Shown here in pieces: positions 1 to 12,520 of a stretch of 64,000 bases of DNA (its first letter is position 1; each line of letters starts with the position of its first letter). The notes under the pieces were generated by a model. The model was not told the DNA's origin, did not search any database, and worked only from the letters and a program-made list of their open reading frames with translations. A program made the translations under genes and the position numbers. Source of the stretch: Datura wrightii (Eukaryota; Streptophyta; Magnoliopsida; Solanales; Solanaceae); contig JASDFA010000007.1 in the NCBI GenBank assembly GCA_035772735.1, forward strand, positions 145,513,001 to 145,577,000, in the 5' to 3' direction.

Positions 1-1578
1 TTCCATGGATCAGGTAGCATATTCTTGTGCATTGGCATCACATCGTCAGTGCTAGTTGGGATATTTGTTTCTAGAAGTTGGCCAGAAAGTTTCTCATCAT
101 CCAACTTATATTGATTGAATGTATCATGCTCGACAATTTTTGTTGCCAAAGGGGCAACATGTAACGGTTGTATCCTTTCTGTTCTATCAATAAGTTGATT
201 CTCATGGACGTTTGACAGTTTCACCACATGAGGTACATCTCCACGGTCTAGATCAACATTATCCTTAATAAATTCTCTTTTAATGCAGGTTGAATTCTCA
301 TCGTCATGATCTTGATCAGCATGTATCACCTCAGGATTTTGAGCCCCAGTAATAACCTTTATCAATAAATGAATAAAATAAAATATATGTTTAGGATTAG
401 ATTATAAATGATAACTAAGATACAAGATAAAGTTATTATCACACACAAACTTTATCATTAATGATGGACTGATATAATTTGATTAATAATTTATAATTGG
501 TATAGTCTTATACATCTCTTTAAAGGGCTTGTATCGAAAGTATCTTGAAATCACGATTCAAGTAACTAGAGAAATATGGTTACAACTAATACATACTGAA
601 AAAGAATGAATTAAAAAGTACCTCTGGATCCTTATTCATATGAGAAAAACCGGCTAAATCTTGTATATGAACGTGACTGGTGGCATGGTCTCCTCCTTGT
701 TTCTCTTTCTGTTGAAAGAAATAAGGTATCAACACTTGGATATAACAATATGATATCAAAATAATTATAACAGTTAATCTTCTCCTTCATGAATTTCTTC
801 TACAGAGGCCTTTAGTGTTTCACCACTAAGATTATCATTAAGGGAGGGGGGAGGAGGTGCAACATATGGAATATCCATATTATATGTACTATCATTATGA
901 ATCTCATCCTCAACTATTTTTTCATTGCCTCCATTATATATGTGGGGGTGGGGGGTGGGGGGTGGGGGTGGTGGAGGGTCTCTATCGACACCCTATTAAT
1001 ATTAAAAAGTTACACTAATAGCACATAATTTGAGCATAATTTATATTGTACCGTAATTTACCTTTGAATCAATAATTTCTGTGTCTGACTGAGATTTCAC
1101 TTTTACAGCTTTCATAACCTTTGAGAATTGGCTGTTGATAATCTTCTGGAGATCCATAAATTGGTTATCAACCTAAAAATACATAATGAATACAAGTTTA
1201 ATTTTTGATACACTATGAAATTATAATAAAATAATTGAAAGATCAAGGTACTTTATTGGTTAAAAAGAGTGTTCTTACCGACTTCTTGAATAACTCAAGA
1301 TCTTGCCTCAACAAAAATATCTCATTTGGTTCTCTGTGAGTTGGCTCAACGCGATAGACAGTAGGTTTAACTTGAACATTTTGCATAAGTTTTTGCTGGA
1401 CAAGCTTTATAGCGGGTTGAGGAACATCCTCTGATTTTGACTTCTTTGAAGGAGTAGATGAAGATATACAAACATCTTGTTTGTTCCTCTTATTTCCCAA
1501 AATTGGAGGTGTAGAACCGAAGTCATCAAAGTTATCTTGAACTGGGGATGTTGCATTTTCTTCACTTCCAACACCCAT
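1..1578 (-). CDS. Ulp1-protease-like / transposon-associated protein, N-terminal exons (partial)
   Basis: An open multi-exon reading frame on the minus strand, cut by the left window edge. Exons read as 1279-1578 (100 codons, starting MGVGSEEN), 1062-1172, about 775-992, 622-708 and 1-356. The four well-defined acceptors and the donors at 1278, 1061 and 621 keep phase 0; the donor of the third exon is unclear. The protein is hydrophilic and acidic, with a basic KKSK patch near residue 46, a short coiled-coil-like stretch in the second exon (residues 101-137) and a proline/histidine run encoded by a C-rich tract (about 930-985). No catalytic domain lies inside the window. Solanaceae have many such low-complexity N-termini in front of Ulp1-type cysteine protease domains, often carried by Mutator-like elements; that assignment is by resemblance only. 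It could be a host gene or a transposon gene, and the missing C-terminal part would decide. Confidence 0.5.
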
Positions 1579-3940
1579 GGATCAAGCAACTGATACACTC
1601 CTAATTTATTAGGCTTCGATGAAATATTTCTAAAAATTTGTTGCTTGAAAAAATTTATAGGTGGATGTATCTAAATGCCAAATAATAATTGCAAAATAGT
1701 ACGTATCACAAAAGGTTACAAGTAGATACAAGTATTAGATAGAATATATCTTTTTGTATCAGTTATGTTGTTACATAATTGACCGATACATTTCGATACA
1801 GTATGATAAACAACTTGAAATCAAGATATAAGGTGAATACAGTTTGTATCAAATATGTATCTGTCTGATAGCAATTGATACATACTGTATCAATCAATAT
1901 CAAAATGATACCTTTTGAAAAAGTATATATTATAACTAAAATTACAGTTAAAAAAATAAATTTTTCGGTCGCGTTGCGTCTATTTAGTTCGAAATCTTGG
2001 GAATCAGATCACAATCCGAACAACGATTTTTGGGTGATCAAAAGATCAAATTACTATGTATATTTCAGTGGTCGTTACTTTTGATTGTATTTCTTTTTTT
2101 ATGACTCCTCTTTGTGTTCTATTTATCAGAAATATCCAGTAGCAACACACTAGTTTAGAATTCAATTTTAAGGATGGTCAACCTATTTTTTTTAATTTTC
2201 CTTTTTATTTGAAGATTGGTCTGATTTGGTTCACCTATGAGAATTTCTATCAATTCTTCTTTTTATTCATCAAAACTTAGTCTAACCTATGTCGAGATTA
2301 CTGCCTTAACCCTATCATATCCTCTGTATAATGAAATTCATCATTTATTGGTAGATTTTTCATAATTTTTCTTTCTTGAAATAGGAAGACAAAATTGAAA
2401 TGGTTGTTCCAAACCTACCACTTATATCTCATACCATATCAAGAACTCCATAATCAACTATATTAAGCAAATAATTAACCAATCACCTTACAATCAACTT
2501 AAAGTAACATTCAAAATCAGATTATGTAGAAGATTTAAGAACTTTATTCAATCATAGCATAAAATAAAATATTAGGCCTAAAATCTTACCTAATATACAG
2601 AAATCAAAAAGACATCAATGAAGAATTCGCCCGTGACAACTATCGAACACAACAAGAAACAAGCACCACTGCAACTTTGATATCTTTTTAGCTATTCTTG
2701 AACCTCATAGCTGCTGCTAGAAAAGATCTTGAGAGAATAAAATGCTTATATATGGAATATAAAGGGTTTAGAGTTACTTCTAATACCCTCTACTCAAATT
2801 TTGAGAAAGATGCATTCTCAAGTAGAGCCATCAAAATGGGTTTGGCCTTTGAGACCATCTCATCCCACTATTAGTATAGGGTTGGGTTATGATTTTTTAA
2901 GCCCATTTAAATTGAGACGTATAAGCTCAGTCCAAATCACCCTACTGGCCCTTGAGGCTTGACCGAGGTTGGGCCGAGGTGGCCCGTAGAGCAAAAGACC
3001 ACCGGAGCTTGAGCTTGAGCTTGAAATCAATGGTGATTTTGATATATATATATATATATATATATCATATACTGATAGGGTATCATGAAAAGAACATTTA
3101 TTTCTTTAAAAAAATAGGAAAAATAATATTGATACTCACAAAAAGCAAAGTATTTACATGAGAATTCCCCTTTACTTTGATGTCCCCAAAAATAATTATA
3201 TAAAATGCCCTATTTTTATTATTTATCTTTCGAACAATGTTATGTTGATGTCAGCATTCTCTTAGTTGTGACCATCATGATATTACTTCATTTCTTTTTG
3301 TCCTTCTTTCTTAAATTTCTTGTTTCTTTTTAAATTAGTTTAAATTTTTGTTACAATTTTTTGGCCATCTTTTTATCTTTTTGTTTTAGTTTTAAAATGT
3401 ATAAAAATAAATATAGTAGCTAACTATTTTTAGATAAATAAAAATATTTTTCAAAAAATAATAGTAAGACTACTACAAGAAGTAATTAAAAATCCTAAAG
3501 ATTACTAGTTTGTTTATTATAACCAATTAATAAGAAAATATGTTACAATTCCTTATTTATTTATTTTTCAAATTACTATTTGATGCTCAGTTTTAGCTCC
3601 TTTCTTCTCTTTAATTTTTTTTTCCTTATTCACTTTTTTATTTCTTTACTCCTTTTTATTTCTTTTTTGCTCTTTTTTTTAATTCTTTATCTTTTTAATC
3701 CTTTTTTATTCATTCACTTATTTTTTTCCTCAAATCATATTATTTTTTATTTTTCACCATAATCTAGTTTCATACTCAATTTTTATTTCTTTTGTTGTTG
3801 TTGTTGTTGTTTTATTTTCGATTGTTATTTTATTTTTTTGTTTTTATCGTAATCTATTTTCATTCACTATTTTTTACTCTTTTTTCTCTATTCTTTTTAT
3901 ATTTTTTGTGATTTTCATTAAAATCTGCTTCAATTCTTGA
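1579..3940. other. AT-rich intergenic, no gene seen
   Basis: Upstream flank of the Ulp1-like gene. It contains repeated short GTATC/GATAC words at 1670-1910, a (TA)n run at about 3042-3064, and long T-rich, pyrimidine-biased stretches at 3290-3930 with a (TTG)n run near 3793. Short open frames here are low-complexity and have no recognisable domain. The T-rich block at 3290-3930 and the A/G-rich block at 5210-5800 are loosely complementary and flank the satellite below. Confidence 0.5.
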
Positions 3941-3949
3941 GTAACATTT

Positions 3950-5190
3950 ATCAGTCCTTCATAATACCATTATACTAATGTATCTGTATACTATTATGAT
4001 ATCATAGAGGACTGCTTCAATCCTTCAACGAGACACTCCTCAGTCCTCCATGATATCATTACATTAAGTCGATGGACTATCACGATATCATTGATGACTG
4101 ACTGATATAAAATTTCAAATACTGACATTCCTCAATCCTCCATGATACCATCACAATATATTTATATATTGTTATGATATCACTGAAGTCTATTTCAGTC
4201 TTTCAGTGAGACTTCTCAATCTTCCATGATACCATCACCTTATATTTATATACTGTCGTGGTATCATTGACGTTTGCTTCAGTACTTCAGTGAGACACTC
4301 CTTAGTCCTCCGTGATACCATCATAATATATCTATATATACTAGCATGATATCATTGAGGTATATTTTAGTCTTTCAGCGAGATACTCCTTAGTCTTCCA
4401 TGATATCATCACATCATATCTATATAATGTCATTGTATTATTAAGGTCTACTTCAGTCCTCAATGATACATTATAATATATCTATATATTTTCATGGTAT
4501 TATTAGGATCTGTTTTAATCCTTCAGTGAGACCCCCCGTAGTCGTCTGTGATACCATCACAGTATATTTATGTACCAACATGATATAATTGAGGTTTGCT
4601 TCAGTCTTTCATCGAGACACTCCTTAATTCTCCATGATACCATCACATCATATTTATATAATGTCATGGTATTATTGAGGTTTGCTTTAGTCTTTCAGTG
4701 AGACACTCCTTAGTCCTCCATGATATTATCACACTATATCTATATAGTGTCATGGTATCATTGAGGTTTTCTTCAATCCTCAATGATACCATCACAATAT
4801 ATCGATATATTTTCATAATTATCATTGAGATCTGCTTTAGTCTTTTAGTGAGAAACTCTCTAATCCTCTATGATACCATCAAAGTATATCTATATATTGC
4901 ATGATATCATTGAGATCTACTTCAATCCTTTAGCGACTCCTCAGTCCTCCATGATACCATCATAATATATATGTATATTGACATGGTATCATTGAGGTCT
5001 GTTTCAATCTTTTAGTGAGACACTCCTCAGTCTTCCATGATACTATCACGAGGTATTTAACTATTTATATATTATCATTGTATCACTGAGGTCTGCTTCA
5101 ATTCTTCAATGAAACACTCTTCAGTCCTTCAAGATACTATCACTTCAATTAGACACTTTTCAATCCTCTATAATATCCACATGATATATA
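3950..5190. repeat. Degenerate ~85-bp tandem satellite (about 13-14 units)
   Basis: The phrase CCATGATACCATCAC, with small variations, recurs near 4035, 4137, 4212, 4307, 4396, 4459, 4541, 4629, 4716, 4775, 4865, 4947 and 5031. Spacing is about 60-100 bases, mostly 82-95. Each unit also carries a TATCTATATATTG-like core, a TGATATCATTGAGG phrase and a CTTCAGTGAGACACTCC phrase. The words CCATGATACCAT and ATGATATCATTGAGG are near-reverse complements, so each unit can fold locally. No coding function is apparent. Confidence 0.75.
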
Positions 5191-5199
5191 TCATATACT

Positions 5200-5940
5200 A
5201 AACAAGGTATCATAAAAATGAATAAAAAGAAAAGAAAAAATAAAATGAAAAAGGAGCTAACAAAATTTAAAAAAAATAAAAAAGGAGCCGACAAGAGAAA
5301 AATAAAGTAAGAGCAAAAAGAACAAAAGAAGAATATGAAACGTCAAAAAAGGAACAAAAAGAGAATAACATTAATTGTTGAGAAAAAAGTGATCGAAGAT
5401 AGTTTTGTCAATGTTCATTAATTACTACTATTAAAGAGTGCATTAATTGCTATTAAATAGAAAAAACAATAAAAATTAAAAAAAAGTCATAGTCTAATTA
5501 TTTTATTTTTAATATCTTACTAGCTAAAAAATTATTAACTAATATTTTTATCTTTTAAAAAATAAAAATAGATAAATATAGAAAAATGAAAAGAAGACAA
5601 ACTAATCAAAAGAAAAAAGGAATTAAGAGTAAAATTGGAAAAAGAATGAAGAAAATAAAATGAATAATAAATAATAATGAAGTTAGCAAATAACATTTAT
5701 AATAAAGAATAAAAGAGATAAAAAGATAAAAATGATAAATGTGAAAAAAAAGACAAAAAAAGAAGAAGAAAGAGGACAAAAAGATTTTTAAAAAAAGCAT
5801 GCCCAACGCGCAAAAAGAGTGCATTCAGGTAAATATTTTGAGTCAAATTGGTATTGACAATATTAGCAAAGGAGGGGGCAAACCAAGGTAATTAATTTGC
5901 TTTTATGGAGCATTTTTGGGTACTTTTTTCAAAAAAAAAA
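5200..5940. other. Purine-rich AT-rich spacer, no gene seen
   Basis: A/G-rich low-complexity DNA (AAAAGAAAAG-type words) between two blocks of related satellite units. Open frames on the minus strand here are phenylalanine/leucine-rich products of poly-purine DNA and are not treated as genes. Confidence 0.5.
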
Positions 5941-5944
5941 AAAT

Positions 5945-6400
5945 TTAAAAATACTCTTCGGTCCTTCGTAATATCCACTGGTATATATCATATACAAACA
6001 TGACATCATAAAATGCTGGATTAATGTTTTAGAAACAGTTCAGTTCTCTATGATACCAACGTCATATATATCATATAGCGGTAAGATTTTAAAGAAGACA
6101 AATTCAGTCTTTCTGAAAAATACTCCTCGCTCCTCTATGATCCTCATATGATATATCATATATTAACAGGTTATCATTGAAGATTGGTTCATTCCTTAAA
6201 AAAAAAAAGCTTAATCATCTATTATATCAACCTGGTATATATCATATATTGACATAACATCATAAATAATAAATGTATTTCTTAAAAAAGATATTCCTCA
6301 ATCGACTATGATACTCGCATGGTATGTATCATATATTGACAGAATATCACAGAGGACAAGTTCATTCCTTTAAAAAAAATTGTACAAAAATATTTTTAAA
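5945..6400. repeat. Diverged second block of satellite-like units
   Basis: Four or five looser repeats built from CCTCTATGATACC-like, GGTATATATCATATA and AACATGACATCAT words, near 5960, 6045, 6135, 6225 and 6310 (spacing about 85-90). They resemble the units at 3950-5190 and probably come from the same family. Confidence 0.55.
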
Positions 6401-6934
6401 AAGTCAAACTTAATTTTATATCATTACTAAAAAAATTTACCTTTGAATAAATATACAGTCATATTTTGATATAAGGTTTGTTTTCATTTGTAATTTTTTT
6501 AATGAAAATATATTTTTGATTAATTTATATTTTAATAAATAAAATAATAGTACTTCTTGTTGTTGTTTAACTATTTAATTTTTTTTATATTTTTATTAAT
6601 CTAAAAGTAGTTAACTTATATTTTATTCTTAAAAAGAAAAAATTGACAAAAAGACAAAAAGGGAAAAAGATAACTTGCATGCACTCACACATAGGACTAA
6701 GGCTCATCATTCAACGGGCAACACGAGAAATGGCCGTTTGGAAAGACGTCCCACCTCAATTGAGCAATAAATAATTTTAAATAAAATATTTATATTTGAA
6801 AATTAATTAAGTAGAATATTTTATTAAAAATGTAATGAGGTATTAAATATATTAAGAGGCCGTTAATATTTTTTAAAATGTTATAATTAGATGAACTTCG
6901 TTGGAAGTCCAACAAAGTACCTATTTTTAAAAAA

Positions 6935-7665
6935 AAATTGTCCCTCGTTTATGAATCAATGAAGTTTCTTTGTAAATTTATTTTTTTAATTTTTTGAACC
7001 TCATTTCAAATCCAGTAAGATTCCTTTATAAACTTTAACAATTTTTTTTGGACCTCGTTGGAACAGAGACAAGATTCTTTTGTAAATTAGTTTCTTAGAA
7101 GTATAGAATTTGCTTCAAAATAATCTAGCACAATATGAAGTATTATTCCAAATAATTGCAAAGTACGCAAATCTGCAAAGTATAGAAGAAGCTTCTTTTT
7201 TTAAAAAATCAATTTAACTTAACCCACTTAATTAAGAGCAAGTTACATAAATACACAAAAATAAATTAAAAGTTTTAGAATATACAACTATTTTCTAAAT
7301 TATATAATGCAAAATATATATCTTATAAAGAAGTAAAGAATAAATACTTTAAATATAATTTATGTAACTTGCCCTTAATTAAGTGGGTTGAGTAAAAAAA
7401 ATTTTTTTAAAAAAAAGGAATTTCTTCTATACTTTGGTGATTTGCACACTTTGCAATTATTTGGAATAATACTTCATATTGTGCTAGATTATTTTGAAGC
7501 AAATTCTATACTTCTAAAAAGTTAATTTACAAAGGAATCTCGTCTCTCATCCAATGGGCTTAAAAAAAATTTTTTTTTTTAATTATAAAGGAATCTTATT
7601 GGATTTGAATGAGGTTCAAAAATTATAAAGAAACCTCGTTGGATCAAAATCGAGGGATCTTTTTT
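6935..7665. repeat. Long inverted repeat / fold-back element
   Basis: The left arm (about 6935-7255) is repeated as reverse complement in the right arm (about 7366-7665), around a ~110-bp AT-rich centre. Matching landmarks: AATTTGCTTCAAAATAATCT at about 7107 against AGATTATTTTGAAGCAAATT at about 7485; CCCACTTAATTAAG at 7221 against CTTAATTAAGTGGG at 7374; ATCAATGAAGTTTCTTTG at 6957 against CAAAAATTATAAAGAAACCTCGTTGGATC near 7620 more loosely. The inner ~170 bp of each arm are the most alike. It is a non-autonomous fold-back or MITE-like element with no protein. A transcript through it would form a hairpin of up to about 300 bp. Confidence 0.75.
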
Positions 7666-7699
7666 TAAAAAAAATGAGGATCTCAGTTGTTGTTTTTTT

Positions 7700-9440
7700 T
7701 GAATTTTTGCATTTTTTTTAGAGTGTGCAGTGAAATCGAAGGAAAAGTAGCAGGTCAAGGTTTTAATTCATCGGTTTTGACTTTTTTAAGTTTTCAATCT
7801 TCTCAAAAAGTCTAAATGGAGAAGAACTATTTTAAAATTTTGCTTTGATTTCTTCGGCATGGTGACCTTCACCGGATACCAAGATTTATCTTCACCGTTA
7901 CAGCTTTGCCAACGGAACCCTACTCCGCCATTGAGTTAGTCTTCTAAAAGATGATTCATCCGCCATTTTAAGCAAGATTATACCTTGATAAAAATCTTAA
8001 AATTTTAAGATGTTAGAAAAGATGTATGAAATAAGACAAGTGAAACACACAACAAAAAGGGTAAAAACTTACACAAGAATCACAAAATAATGGAGGATCT
8101 TGAGAGAGAAAAACGGATCAAAATCGTGAGAGGAAAAATCGGAGGAAATATTGGAAGAGTTCTGAAGATGGAAAAACGGTGTTTTAAATGGAGCAAAATA
8201 TGGGTATTGAGATTGGAGAGAGAAGGTAAAAAGGTTAATACATGGCAACCACATGGTAAAAGCTATTTGTGTAAATATTTTACTATTTTTTGTAATTTTT
8301 TAAAAGTATAGTTATATATTATAAACATGTAGTAACATTTGCTTAATTATGTAATTTTTCCTTAGAATTTTGCTATTATTTTGTTGCCCATTTAGTGCTG
8401 GGTTCGAAAGAAAGCCACTTAGGAATTATGGAATTATATTTTTCTTTTTTTCTGAATTATATTTACTTAAGTTAAGTTAGAACTTATTTTCAATTATGTT
8501 GAAATTTTTTATAAGAGTATTATATTAATCTATTCTTAATTTTGAATTTATGTTATATTTTTTATTCTAATTTATTTATTTTAGTATTGTTGACTTGTAT
8601 TTCAAATTACACGCCATTCATTTTTTAGTTAAAATTGATAGATTATTTTTGTCAAATATTTAAATAATTGACGGCTGAGATTAGATCCTTGACTCAAGTT
8701 AAGTGGATCGAGTTCTGCTCTTTTGGGCTTTCGATTTTTGGGCCTGACCCAACTTTGTTTCTTTAGAAAAGAAAGGTAAGTACACAAAATAGATCATTAT
8801 ACTAAATTAATTATGTTAAAATGAATTATTTTATATTAATTATTCGTAATATCTAATTTGTTCAAAGTAATTACAATTCATGCCTCAATAACTAATGATT
8901 AATTAATTAAATAACTCAAACAATTAATTGATTAATTTAGTTAACTGATTAATTAATTAATTCTAAAATGCGCAAATAAAGAAAGAAAACATTTTTTTGG
9001 TATATTTTAGTAAGATATGCAATTAAAAAATGCAGAAAAATAGAGAAATGTATTAAAATAAGCTAAAAATTGTCAACTTTAAAGAAAAAAAAAATGATTT
9101 AAAAATTAGGTGTTCACACTTTTAATCCTGTTTGATTCGTCTTTTAAGTCATTTACTGACTAATGCTTTATTTTAACTATAATATTTTTTTTGAAAAAGA
9201 ACGCGGTAGAATTTTAAAAATTGATCAAAATATGAAAATATATTAAAGTTATATAAAATTGGTCAAAAGCATTACAAAACTAAGTTATAACATATGTACA
9301 TAGGCAATATCCTAATAAGTAATTTAAAACAACATATCAGTAAGCAGTTCAAAGAATGTTTAATGAGAAAAAAAGCTTGCGATATACAGCCTGAGATGTT
9401 AAAAACCGAGCGTAGGACGAATGTGTTGAGACGTTAGCTT
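7700..9440. other. AT-rich intergenic, no supported gene
   Basis: A plus-strand open frame of 73 codons at 8090-8311 (start MEDLEREKRIKIV) overlaps an antisense open frame of similar size and has no recognisable domain, so it is not annotated. The stretch 8880-8965 is rich in TTAATTAATT words. 9440-9688 is probably the 3' untranslated region of the phosphatase gene. Confidence 0.45.
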
Positions 9441-9688
9441 CATGAGACTTTATTGTGATATGTTTAGATGTTCACATTTTTCTTAAGAGTTGAAGTTATA
9501 TAGTCATGAACATTTCTGTAACTCGTTAAAGTCCACAAATATCAACCTTGATTTTGTCATCAATGTACCCTGCACCATTCTGTTTTACCTTTGGACCTCT
9601 TTCTTTTTTCTGGCTACATATTATATGTATACACAGCACTTAGTTAATTTTCAGTTTCCAGTAGCCTAAGTCTCACCCTCTTCACACA

Positions 9689-12520
9689 TTATTGTTGATC
9701 ATCAGGATACACAAATTTCATGGCGGATCTTCTACGTTGGCCTCGATAATGTAGATGCTCTGTTGATGAATTCTTGTTGTTGTTGTTATTATTATTATCA
9801 TTATCGGAACCATCCTGAAGAAGTACTCCGCCAGCAATTTCTTGATCAATATCTCCTTCTTTGACTTGATAATTAAGCAACGTATCGAGGCCATCATCCG
9901 TTTTAGTGTTGTCAGGGTAATTAGGATCGTTAGCTAGCTCTGCATAATTGAAGCTCAGTTGAGTAACCTCGGACATTGATTTGGTTAACAGAGGTTTTTG
10001 GCGTTTGAAAAACAAGCATACTACGCCACAATCATCAACTTTTGCGCGCGGATATTTGTGTTTCCAGGCCCGAACTGCACATTCTACTAGTGTTTTCGCT
10101 GCCATCGATCGCTTTCTTGTTGTGCCAACTATCCGGATAACTTCGTCGTTGCTTAAAACATCCCACACCTAACAACAAAATGAGTTTTAAGTTATATATA
10201 CTGACAATTTAAAGTTTTTCGAGTTATGATTCAATCACGACTTGATATGACGAAGAGTTACTTATTGTTTTAAGTCAAGTTAAACTGATAGTATAAAACG
10301 CTTACCCCATCAGTTGCCAAAACAACAAATTCGTCATTTTCAGTGAGCTTTCTATAATAAACTTCAGGGACAGAAATGAGGCCATAGTCTTTCAAGCAAA
10401 AATCACCAAAAGCCCTAGCCATGGCCAAGCCAGGACAATCTTCATCTGGCATCCACACTCTATACACATTTGGTTCTTGTTCCATTGCCATTACTCTTCC
10501 TTTGCAACTTTTAATTCTTTCATACTCACCTGATTGAAAAAAATAGATAAAACACAATAACTATTGTTCAATATGAAGTTTATCTCTTGTAAATATATTC
10601 TAAGAGGGTCGTCATGATATCATGTAACAGCCTATCTGGTCAAACTTTTGAAAAATCAAAAGTGTTTAATTTAAAAAACTAAGGTGTTTGGCCAAACTTT
10701 TGGGGTAGAAAAAAGTAGTTTTTAAAAAAAAAACACTTTTGAGAAAAATATACTTAGAAGCAGTATTAAAAATGTTGGTCAAACACTAATTGCTGCTCAA
10801 AAATATTTTTTAAATTTATTGGTCAAACACTAACCGTAGCTCACCAAAAGTGTTCTTCACTTTTTTGAAAAGTACTTCTTTAAATAAGTTGATTTTAGAA
10901 GTTTGACCAAATAGACTATAAATCTGTACTGCTCCTTATGGAGTAGATCTTACATTCAACCAAGTCTTTGACCAGAAAATAAGAGAATTTCCACTACCAC
11001 CGGTAGGCCAATCGGGTCGTGAGCATGATGGGAATGGGGCTTCCCAAGAAACCAGCGCGGGCTGGGGTCAACATAGAATGAAAGGGACGACCCTAATTTT
11101 GTGTTGGTGGAGTAAATGGGATCTCTCCGTACTTAACTAGCAGAGATATTATTGGATAGAGTGTTTCCTCCTTTTAAATAGATTTTACGAAGCATGATTC
11201 AAATTAATCGGGCCAATCAATGAGTTCCGAATACTGAATGACCGAAAAGGTAAAAAAAAAAAAAAACATTTTCTTGAGAACACCTACTTGGGAGGTGAGG
11301 CTTCAAGTCCACTGTGAGTTGTTGGGAAACAAGCTGATTTTTCTCATCCCTTGTGCAAATAATAGCTCGAGAATCACCTAAATTTCCAATGAACAAATGT
11401 TCTCCCTGAAAAAAATTCCACAATTAATTAGAACAAACAAAGAATCACCAGTAAATCATCTAACCATGAGATAATGTTCTCGTTTTATCCTTAATGACAA
11501 CAAGCTCTTATAACTATAAGAATGTTGTGAAATATTTTAAATCATAAGTTCAATTATGTAATTTCAGTACGTGTTAAAAGTTCTCTATGTTCTTTCTTAA
11601 TGTAAACATACCTGCTTAAATAAAGTAACAGCTGTTGTACCACTGGAATAACTCTCAATTGAAGGTTCCCTTGAAAGTTGTTCATCCATTTCTTTAAAGG
11701 ACTTGAGATATGCAGCTTTCCATGCATCAAAAAGTGGATAATTCTGATCAGATTCTTCATCATTTTCAGTGCTTCTAATAATTTCATTCTCATTAATATT
11801 GCACTCTTTCAACGACGATGAAATTTTCGACGGTAACGTGTCCCGCACGTACCGAGCCACCTTGTGGCCGGATGGACCGTGCCCATCGAAGACGCCACAG
11901 AAAAACGAACCTTTCTCTCCACCAAAATTCTGCACACATTTATATATGTATGAAATAAATTTATTAGTCATATGTTCATGATCCATCATGAGGATAAACA
12001 TAAACAAAAAATAAATTGTATCTTCTTGGTGATTGAATGTGCCATGTTAAAATTACAAATCCAAGAAATAGAAAATATTAATCTAAAGACATTCTATAAA
12101 AAGCGTTCAGGTCCAATTGTTAAGGTATTATCTGTTCAGCGATTGAAATTATGAACTCCCACCCTTTGGATGTGAATTTGCCTTTACCAACACCACAATT
12201 AATGACAATAGGTCATAAAATATGTACAAGGAGCTAGCTATGAATGGAGAAGAAAAAGGAATTAATAATACCTCCCAAACAGTCATGGCATCTTGATTAA
12301 TCCCCTTTTTACCTTGTTGACTATACATAGATACAAACTTAGAATATCCATGTAACCTAATATTAGCACCAAAATCTCCCTTTCCTACAACACCATGATC
12401 ATCTTCAACAATAATATTATCTTTATCATCCCCATTAACATTGTGCACAATATTATGGTGACGGTGATTTCCTTGATGTTCAAAATGGCGCACCCTTTGA
12501 CAGGTACAACATGCACCCAT
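9689..12520 (-). CDS. Protein phosphatase 2C (PPM family, clade-E type)
   Basis: Serine/threonine phosphatase of the metal-dependent PP2C family, 462 residues. Exons in transcript order are 12272-12520, 11612-11929, 11288-11405, 10306-10529 and 9689-10168; all junctions are GT-AG and in frame. Metal and active-site motifs are present: GINQDAM (D77 region), VFDGHG (D98, G99), GDSR (199-202), ATDGVWD (D302) and DDC (348-350). The N-terminus MGACC has G2 for myristoylation and C4/C5 for palmitoylation, so membrane attachment is likely. The insert ECNINENEIIRSTENDEES (about 121-139) is acidic. The C-terminal tail beyond the catalytic core (about 365-462) is hydrophilic, with an asparagine run from an (AAC)n-like microsatellite near 9780. 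The general architecture matches plant clade E, such as the Arabidopsis PP2C65 group. The physiological substrate cannot be told from the sequence. Confidence 0.93.
10629..10917. mobile_element. MITE-like element inside a PP2C intron
   Basis: The left end AGCCTATCTGGTCAAACTTT is matched by the reverse complement of the right end, AGTCTATTTGGTCAAACTTC. Internal copies of TTGGTCAAACACTAA at about 10773 and 10820 suggest subterminal repeats. The 289-bp length and lack of coding capacity fit a hAT-like MITE. No convincing target duplication was seen. It lies wholly in the intron between the third and fourth PP2C exons. Confidence 0.6.

Noticed and set aside
2820..3010. Possible transposon end with GGGCC-rich words near 2940-3000
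   Set aside because: No matching inverted end or target duplication could be found nearby.
3950..5190. CRISPR-like spaced repeats
   Set aside because: Repeats are degenerate, contiguous with no unique spacers, and the DNA is plant nuclear.
8090..8311. 73-codon plus-strand open frame
   Set aside because: Highly charged, no recognisable domain, an antisense frame of similar length overlaps it, and no flanking exons with frame-keeping splice sites.
10980..11160. GC-richer patch in a PP2C intron that might be an organellar DNA insert
   Set aside because: I could not match it to any plastid or mitochondrial gene by eye; no open frame or RNA structure was clear.
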